NCBI GenBank assembly: GCA_030592425.1 | Contig: JAUVJK010000034.1 | Span: 1 to 9,303, forward strand | DNA: 9,303 nt | Direction of reading: 5' to 3' | Origin: Candidatus Moraniibacteriota bacterium | Lineage (GTDB): Bacteria; Patescibacteriota; Minisyncoccia; Moranbacterales; GCA-2747515 | Shown: positions 5,445 through 9,303 of the stretch, in pieces | How the letters are laid out: the number at the start of each line of letters is the position of its first letter | Numbering within the stretch: position 1 is the stretch's first letter | Position numbers and translations under genes: made by a program | The notes under the pieces: generated by a model | Seen by the model: the letters and a program-made list of their open reading frames with translations, nothing else | Database searches by the model: none | Told to the model about the DNA's origin: nothing

Positions 5445-6543
5445 ATGTCTGATCTCAAAAAACACATCAGTGATCTTCATGCAAAACTCCTGCACCTGCA
5501 GGACTCTCTTTGATGTCGATGCAAAACGAATACGCATTAGTGGCCTCTCAAAGATAACCTCTCGAGCTGATTTTTGGAATGACCAAAAGGAAGCCTCAGA
5601 GATCATGAAAGAGCTGGAGTATCTCAATGAGGAAATTACGCATGTTGAGCGCCTTTCACAGGATTCATTGGACTTGAAAGAGCTAATCGAGATCACAGAA
5701 GATGATGTTGAATTAGTGGAATTGCAGAATAATTGTAAGAAGTTGGAAGAAGAAATTGAGGCTCTTGAATTTCACACGCTTCTTTCGGGTGAATATGACC
5801 AAAATGATGCAATTATCTCTATTCATGCTGGTGCTGGCGGTGTTGACGCGCAGGACTGGACAGAAATGCTCTTGCGCATGTATCTGCGCTGGGCGGAAAA
5901 GAATAATCTCAAAGCACATGTCGCACTGGAATCGCGTGGCTCTGAGGCAGGGATCAAGAGTGTGACATTTGAAGTGACGGGACGTTGGGCGTATGGCTAT
6001 CTCAAAGGGGAGTCTGGTGTACATCGATTAGTGCGACTTTCACCTTTTAATTCTGATAATTTACGGCAAACATCGTTTTCACTCGTTGAAGTTCTTCCGA
6101 TCATTGATCATATAGCAGAAGTAGAAATTGCGGACACTGATTTGAAGATCGATACTTTTCGTGCATCTGGTGCTGGCGGACAGTCTGTTAATAAGACAGA
6201 TAGTGCTGTACGGATCACGCATGAGCCGACTGGTATCGTTGTCGCGTGTCAAAATGAGAGGTCACAATTGCAGAATAAGGAACAGGCAATGAAGATCTTA
6301 CGTGCAAAATTGCATCAGAAATACCTCGATGAAAAGGAGATCGAGAAACAGAAATTACGCGGTAATTATAAGAGTGCTGAGTGGGGAAGTCAGATCCGTT
6401 CCTACGTACTTCATCCGTATCAGCTTGTGAAGGATCATCGCACAAGACATGAAACAACACAAACAGAAAAAGTACTTGATGGTGATCTTGCTGGATTTAC
6501 TGATGCCTATCTTCACTGGTATTCTAGAGACTCGAATACATAA
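5445..6543 (+). CDS. prfB: peptide chain release factor 2 (RF2), made by programmed +1 frameshift, 365 aa
   Basis: RF2 reads UAA and UGA in the ribosomal A site and triggers peptide release. The gene is in two frames. Codons 1-22 run from ATG 5445 to CTT 5508-5510, then an in-frame TGA (5511-5513). Skipping T5511 continues as DVDAKRIRISG from 5512 to the TAA at 6541-6543. The joined product is 365 aa, equal to E. coli RF2. The N-terminal helical domain is followed by IHAGAGGVDAQDW (near residue 125), the anticodon-like SPF tripeptide (199-201) that selects RF2 codons, and the catalytic GGQ in RASGAGGQSVNKTDSAVR (GGQ 244-246). Regulation is by autogenous frameshifting: low RF2 gives slow UGA termination and more shifting. 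It heads the prfB-ftsE-ftsX cluster. An ORF call starting at the in-frame ATG 5470 would miss the true N terminus. Confidence 0.96.
5500..5513 (+). promoter_or_regulatory. prfB: prfB +1 programmed frameshift site
   Basis: The slippery CTT is followed by TGA (5508-5513), as in the classic CUU-UGA site. An internal SD-like AGGA (5500-5503) sits 4 nt upstream of CTT, close to the position of the stimulatory SD in E. coli prfB. The base after TGA is T rather than C. Confidence 0.93.
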
Positions 6544-6551
6544 ACGTTTTA

Positions 6552-6560
6552 TGCTATAAT
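6552..6560 (+). promoter_or_regulatory. extended -10 promoter (TGC+TATAAT), leaderless ftsE start
   Basis: TGCTATAAT ends 6 nt before the ftsE ATG at 6567, so the expected transcription start falls on the A of the ATG. It lies in the 23-nt gap after prfB. ftsEX can therefore be transcribed apart from prfB. Confidence 0.75.
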
Positions 6561-6566
6561 ATTCCT

Positions 6567-7457
6567 ATGGAAGAAATACGAAAACACAAAAAAGTTGATG
6601 AGGTCAAGAAGTCGAAGAACTCAAAGAAGGCAAGGAAGCCTTTGAAGCTATCTGCTCATGCGCCAGTGACGAGCGATCCTCAACAAGCTGTACAGGAAAC
6701 AATGAAGAATGTTGCACAGCAGAATGTAGTGCAAAAACCTGCTGAAGAGAAAATTACTCAGAAGACACCTCTTCTTTATCTTGATCATGTGTCAAAAAAA
6801 TATCCAGGTGATTATATTGCTTTGGATGATGTAACTTTGCAGATCACTGCTGGAGAATTTGTAGCAATTATTGGCGTCTCTGGTGCAGGGAAATCAACTT
6901 TACTCAAAATGATCTATGCAGAAGAAGCGCCAACAGAAGGAGATGTCTATCTGAATGGACGACCAGTATCAGAGATCAAGAAACGATTATTGCCATATTA
7001 CCGTCGTAATTTTGGCACCGTTTTTCAGGACTTTAAACTCCTTCCAAAAAAGACGATTTTTGAGAATGTTGCGTTTGCTCTGGAAGTTGACGGCGCAAGC
7101 AATGAACAAATCGCTGATGAAGTACCAAAGATCTTGTCAATTGTAGGTTTGGAATCAGAGATGCAGAAATATCCCTATCAAGTAAGCGGAGGTGAAGAGC
7201 AACGCGCTTCATTGGCGCGCGCGTTGATCCATCGACCGAAAGTATTGATCGCTGATGAACCAACAGGAAATCTTGATCCTGCATCCTCACAACAGATGAT
7301 TGAATTGTTACTTCAGATCAATGAGCTTGGTACAACGATCATTTTTGCAACGCATGACAAAGATGTTGTTGATCAGGTGAAGCGTCGTGTCATCGTTATG
7401 GATCAGGGAAAAGTTATAGGTGACAAAGATAATGCAGGGTATGGGCTTTCAAAATAA
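6567..7457 (+). CDS. ftsE: cell division ATP-binding protein FtsE, with basic N-terminal extension, 296 aa
   Basis: FtsE is the cytosolic ATPase of the FtsEX complex, which works at the division septum and drives peptidoglycan-hydrolase activation through FtsX. The ABC domain starts near residue 68. It has Walker A GVSGAGKST (103-111), Q-loop VFQDFKLLP (152-160), signature VSGGEEQR (206-213), Walker B VLIADEPTGNLD (226-237) and H-loop THD (His263). Typical FtsE is about 220-230 aa. This one carries about 66 extra N-terminal residues, lysine-rich at first (residues 1-27) and then Gln/Ala-rich, which look disordered. The leaderless promoter just before ATG 6567 supports this long start. The family's usual LSGGEQQR is VSGGEEQR here. 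FtsX follows after 12 nt, so the identity is well supported; a LolD/MacB-type ABC protein is the less likely alternative. Confidence 0.93.
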   Translation: MEEIRKHKKVDEVKKSKNSKKARKPLKLSAHAPVTSDPQQAVQETMKNVAQQNVVQKPAEEKITQKTPLLYLDHVSKKYPGDYIALDDVTLQITAGEFVAIIGVSGAGKSTLLKMIYAEEAPTEGDVYLNGRPVSEIKKRLLPYYRRNFGTVFQDFKLLPKKTIFENVAFALEVDGASNEQIADEVPKILSIVGLESEMQKYPYQVSGGEEQRASLARALIHRPKVLIADEPTGNLDPASSQQMIELLLQINELGTTIIFATHDKDVVDQVKRRVIVMDQGKVIGDKDNAGYGLSK

Positions 7458-7469
7458 AACAGTATTGTT

Positions 7470-8390
7470 ATGAATATAAAAGTACGAAAATTACTACGCA
7501 CATTCAAAGAAGGTTGGAAAAACTTCTATCGTGAAGGATGGCTGTCTTTTGCTGCTGTGACAATCCTCTCGCTCGCTCTTTATGTTCTGAGTGTTACGGT
7601 AATAATCAGTCTGTCTACATATATTGCTTTGCAAAATGTACAAGAACATGTGAATGTCAGCGTGTATTTCAACCTTTCTGTCCCAGAGAATGAGATCCTT
7701 GCGATCAAAGAAAAGGTAGAATCTGCAAAGAAAGAGGTGAAGTCAGTTGAGTATATCTCACGAGAACAAGCATTGAATGATTTTCGTGAATCAGTGAAAG
7801 ATGATCCATTGATCACACAAACGCTTGAGGAATTGGAAGATAATCCATTGCCAGCATCAATCGTGATCACGGCAAAAAAAAGTACTGATTATACGATCAT
7901 TGCAGACTCTCTTGAAAAAACAGAATTCGCTGATCTGATAATGGATATCAACTATGATGAGAATAAAGATGTTATTGAACGCGCAGGATCGATCATTGGC
8001 TTTATACAGAAGATTGGTTTTGGCGTTGCAATTGTTTTTATCTTCATTTCGATATTGATCACATTTAATACTGTTCGTATGACACTTTATACGCGAGCAA
8101 AAGAATATGAGATCATGCGTCTTGTTGGTGCGTCAAACCTCTATGTAAAAATGCCATCGATCTTTGAAGGGATTTTCTATGGTCTCGCAGGGTCATTGAT
8201 GGCAGTTGTACTACTATTCTTCACAGCAATTGCAGTACAAAGCGTGACAACAGGTTTCTTTGGGAGTGAGAATACTTTACAATTCTATTATGCTCACTTT
8301 GCGATCATCCTCGCATCTCTCATCCTTGTTGGAGCATTCCTTGGTATGGTCAGTAGTTTCATCGCAATCCGGCGGTATCTTGAACGGTAG
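7470..8390 (+). CDS. ftsX: cell division protein FtsX, membrane subunit of FtsEX, 306 aa
   Basis: FtsX is the four-helix membrane partner of FtsE. A short basic cytosolic start (KVRKLLRTFKEGWKNF) is followed by TM1 (about 25-50). A large extracytoplasmic domain (about 51-170) is the part that engages cell-wall hydrolases or their activators. TM2 (about 174-199), a conserved cytosolic loop (TVRMTLYTRAKEYEIMRLVG, 201-220), TM3 (about 234-257) and TM4 (about 276-300) follow. Length matches FtsX (about 300 aa). No Shine-Dalgarno is seen in the 12-nt gap, so translation may be coupled to ftsE. A terminator at 8411-8445 closes the unit. No EnvC, PcsB or CwlO-like hydrolase lies in the window, so its partner must be encoded elsewhere. 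Confidence 0.95.
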   Translation: MNIKVRKLLRTFKEGWKNFYREGWLSFAAVTILSLALYVLSVTVIISLSTYIALQNVQEHVNVSVYFNLSVPENEILAIKEKVESAKKEVKSVEYISREQALNDFRESVKDDPLITQTLEELEDNPLPASIVITAKKSTDYTIIADSLEKTEFADLIMDINYDENKDVIERAGSIIGFIQKIGFGVAIVFIFISILITFNTVRMTLYTRAKEYEIMRLVGASNLYVKMPSIFEGIFYGLAGSLMAVVLLFFTAIAVQSVTTGFFGSENTLQFYYAHFAIILASLILVGAFLGMVSSFIAIRRYLER

Positions 8391-8410
8391 ATTATTTATA
8401 TAGATATATA

Positions 8411-8445
8411 AAAAACTCATCCAATCTAGATGAGTTTTTATTTTT
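8411..8445 (+). terminator. rho-independent terminator after ftsX
   Basis: AAAAACTCATC (8411-8421) pairs with GATGAGTTTTT (8429-8439) over 11 bp around a 7-nt loop. TATTTTTG follows. The A-tract and T-tract make it usable in both directions. Confidence 0.9.
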
Positions 8446-8508
8446 GAAAATATATGTATAAATATCATTCGCTTTCGAGCATGAACTTCAAGTCTCTTCT
8501 TAAGATAA

Positions 8509-8543
8509 AATAAGACACTATTCTAAATGAGTAGTGTCTTATT
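8509..8543 (-). terminator. hairpin terminator, likely for the tRNA-Gln unit
   Basis: AATAAGACACTA (8509-8520) pairs perfectly over 12 bp with TAGTGTCTTATT (8532-8543), around an 11-nt loop. On the minus strand it is followed by TTATC after the stem's own TTATT. It lies downstream of tRNA-Gln on that strand and is convergent with the ftsX terminator. Nothing else is seen in 8446-8599. Confidence 0.7.
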
Positions 8544-8599
8544 ATTATCTATTGAGCTCATAATGACGTAGCCAATATCCTCTGTTATTGAGAATGTTG

Positions 8600-8625
8600 G
8601 CCACGTCGCTCGCGAGCGACGTGGC
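8600..8625. repeat. perfect 26-bp palindrome abutting tRNA-Gln
   Basis: The half-site GCCACGTCGCTCG is followed directly by its exact reverse complement, with no spacer. Its right end supplies the discriminator G and an encoded CCA of the tRNA-Gln on the minus strand. No T-tract follows, so it is not a standard terminator. Confidence 0.9.
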
Positions 8626-8696
8626 TGGGGAGGAGGGACTCGAACCCCCGAATGCATGGACCAGAACCATGTGCCTTACCACTTGGCTACTCCCCA
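8622..8696 (-). tRNA. tRNA-Gln(CTG)
   Basis: The cloverleaf is complete. The acceptor TGGGGAG pairs 7/7 with CTCCCCA. The D-arm is GCC/GGC. The anticodon stem CATGG/CCATG encloses TTCTGGT, with anticodon CTG at 8664-8662. The T-arm is GGGGG TTCGAGT CCCTC. The discriminator G is followed by CCA, both lying inside the palindrome at 8600-8625, so the encoded CCA might be a by-product of that element. It begins 8 nt after the stop of the GIY-YIG gene and is probably co-transcribed with it. Confidence 0.95.
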
Positions 8697-8704
8697 AAAT
8701 GTTT

Positions 8705-8965
8705 TTATAGCGTGATACTTTTCACGTAGTCACGAATTTGTTGGCGAAGAAAACGTTTCCCCTCCGTTGTTTTTAGATATTTTTCTCTGCGTCTCGCATC
8801 ACTTTCTAAACTATAGGCTTCATAATGGATTAGTTTAATTGGTCGGTAGTGTTTTGTCGATTTTACTTTCCCTCCTTGATGCTCAACTATCCGTCTTTTC
8901 AAATCACCTGTATAGCCAGTATACAATTGTTTATCTTTTCTTAATAGTATATAGATATAATACAT
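8705..8965 (-). CDS. small GIY-YIG endonuclease-domain protein (UPF0213-like), 86 aa
   Basis: The protein is essentially one GIY-YIG nuclease domain. YIYILL (3-8) stands for GIY, and LYTGYTGDLKRRIVEHQGG (14-32) carries the YIG strand and the catalytic arginine helix. HYEAYSLESDARRREKYLK (47-65) holds the conserved glutamate region (Glu61) and the helix. The length matches the stand-alone UPF0213/YhbQ-like group. Such proteins are common and often multicopy in Parcubacteria; cellular roles are mostly unknown, and related domains act in repair and in homing endonucleases. The start is set by the domain beginning at residue 2; no Shine-Dalgarno is seen. It lies between an intact tRNA-Gln 8 nt downstream and a broken tRNA-Gln copy 16 nt upstream, all in one orientation. 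That arrangement suggests a mobile or duplicated cassette. Confidence 0.9.
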   Translation of the reverse strand: MYYIYILLRKDKQLYTGYTGDLKRRIVEHQGGKVKSTKHYRPIKLIHYEAYSLESDARRREKYLKTTEGKRFLRQQIRDYVKSITL

Positions 8966-8986
8966 AGTTGTACTGTTTCATGGACT

Positions 8987-9026
8987 CGCCATGTCATCCG
9001 ACATGGCGCCCCGTCGCATGACGGGG
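8987..9026. repeat. two back-to-back hairpins inserted in a tRNA-Gln T-loop
   Basis: Hairpin one pairs CGCCATGTC with GACATGGCG around ATCC (8987-9008, 9 bp). Hairpin two pairs CCCCGTC with GACGGGG around GCAT (9009-9026, 7 bp). The 40-nt insert is exactly these two units with nothing left over. Confidence 0.88.
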
Positions 9027-9061
9027 CGAACCCCCGAATGCATGGACCAGAACCATGTGCC

Positions 9062-9095
9062 TCCGACTCTCCGGCGGATGCACCGATGAGGCGCA
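9062..9095. repeat. 34-nt structured insert in the tRNA-Gln D-loop (3' side)
   Basis: TGTGCCTC (9056-9063, partly tRNA) can pair with GAGGCGCA (9088-9095) over 8 bp with one wobble. The inside holds CCGGCGG and further GC-rich inverted segments. It is less regular than the other inserts. Confidence 0.6.
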
Positions 9096-9103
9096 TTACC
9101 ACT

Positions 9104-9125
9104 CACGTCCTGTCGTATGACGGGA
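9104..9125. repeat. 22-nt hairpin insert in the tRNA-Gln D-loop (5' side)
   Basis: TCCTGTC (9108-9114) pairs with GACGGGA (9119-9125) around GTAT, 7 bp with one wobble. CACG at 9104-9107 is extra. Its form (GTC, 4-nt loop, GAC) matches the hairpins at 8987-9026. Confidence 0.8.
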
Positions 9126-9204
9126 TGGCTACTCCCCAAAAACTAATGAATAATGAAGAATTAACAGAGAGCAATTAAAATAAGAAAATTGCATTCTTTG
9201 TTGC

Positions 9205-9232
9205 ATTATACACGAATTACTAAATATTTCAA
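9205..9232 (-). promoter_or_regulatory. minus-strand promoter for the broken tRNA / GIY-YIG / tRNA-Gln unit
   Basis: On the minus strand, TTGAAA (9232-9227) and TATAAT (9210-9205) are separated by 16 nt. It faces the broken tRNA-Gln, and no terminator is seen before the intact tRNA-Gln. Confidence 0.65.
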
Positions 9233-9234
9233 TA

Positions 9235-9263
9235 TTGACGTTAAACTATTCGTTAGGTAGAAT
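9235..9263 (+). promoter_or_regulatory. plus-strand promoter for the gene starting at 9301
   Basis: TTGACG (9235-9240), a 17-nt spacer and TAGAAT (9258-9263, 5/6). Its -35 lies 2 bp from the -35 of the minus-strand promoter, so the two are back to back. Confidence 0.65.
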
Positions 9264-9300
9264 GAATGCCCTGTTCATTTACAAATAAGAGGTTGTGATC

Positions 9301-9303
9301 ATG
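9301..9303 (+). CDS. start codon of a gene running off the window
   Basis: Only the ATG is present. It is supported by a Shine-Dalgarno AAGAGG (9287-9292) 8 nt upstream and by a promoter at 9235-9263. The product is unknown. Its SD-led, -35-containing architecture resembles that of the two orphans at the left end of the window. Confidence 0.5.

Larger units (their letters stand above)
8982..9138 (-). pseudogene. tRNA-Gln(CTG) copy broken by three hairpin insertions and 3'-truncated
   Basis: Four blocks (8982-8986, 9027-9061, 9096-9103, 9126-9138) together match the intact tRNA-Gln at 61 of 61 positions, in the same order. They are separated by inserts of 40, 34 and 22 nt. In tRNA terms, two inserts lie in the D-loop and one in the T-loop. 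The anticodon arm is untouched. Beyond 8982 the match stops, so the 3' T-stem end and 3' acceptor are missing and the gene should not give a functional tRNA. Confidence 0.88.

Noticed and set aside
5222..5467. Open frames on either strand across the tRNA-Thr locus
   Set aside because: They overlap the tRNA and the hairpin repeats and show no family features. They are by-products of tRNA and repeat sequence.
8600..8625. Standard rho-independent terminator for tRNA-Gln
   Set aside because: No T-run follows the palindrome on the minus strand. The hairpin at 8509-8543 is the better terminator.
8982..9138. CRISPR array or simple tandem repeat
   Set aside because: The inserts differ in length and sequence, and the blocks between them are pieces of one tRNA gene, not repeated units.

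Overview
The window looks like chromosome of a small-genome bacterium, most likely Patescibacteria/CPR (Parcubacteria-like). This is inferred from several features together. Core genes have near-leaderless starts behind a TGCTATAAT extended -10. A very small GIY-YIG protein sits beside a tRNA. GC-rich palindromic hairpins are scattered in the tRNA loci. A full RF2 gene with its UGA frameshift switch indicates that UGA is a stop codon, which argues against the Gracilibacteria/SR1 code. Taxonomy cannot be proved from the sequence alone.

Region 1 (1-1500) is accessory-looking. It holds two orphan hypothetical proteins (156-536 and 994-1431), each with a TTGACA-type promoter and a Shine-Dalgarno sequence. 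Between them is a 57-aa AbrB/SpoVT-like DNA-binding protein (699-872), preceded by three 12-bp AT-rich repeats that form nested palindromes. Strong hairpin terminators follow both orphans.

Region 2 (1500-5040) holds a BaiN/HI0933-type flavoprotein (1572-2843), a membrane-anchored CapA-type metallophosphatase (2997-4052) and a ROK-family sugar kinase (4094-5038).

Region 3 (5040-5444) is a tRNA locus. An intact tRNA-Thr(CGT) lies between two halves of another tRNA gene whose acceptor arms still pair 7/7. The 5' half carries GC-rich hairpins in its D-loop and the 3' half carries one in its T-stem.

Region 4 (5445-8445) is the conserved prfB-ftsE-ftsX cluster: release factor 2, made by +1 frameshifting at CTTTGA, then the FtsEX ABC complex that couples division to cell-wall hydrolysis. 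It ends at a clear terminator.

Region 5 (8446-9303) runs mainly on the minus strand. It has an intact tRNA-Gln(CTG), a GIY-YIG endonuclease-domain gene, and a second tRNA-Gln copy that is identical over 61 nt but broken by three hairpin insertions and missing its 3' acceptor. A pair of back-to-back promoters follows, one facing this unit and one facing a gene that starts at the last three bases.

The most unusual signal is the repeated insertion of hairpin elements into the D- and T-arms of tRNA gene copies at two separate loci, with none seen inside protein genes. A second genome-scale signal is a roughly three-fold excess of GATC in the coding regions.
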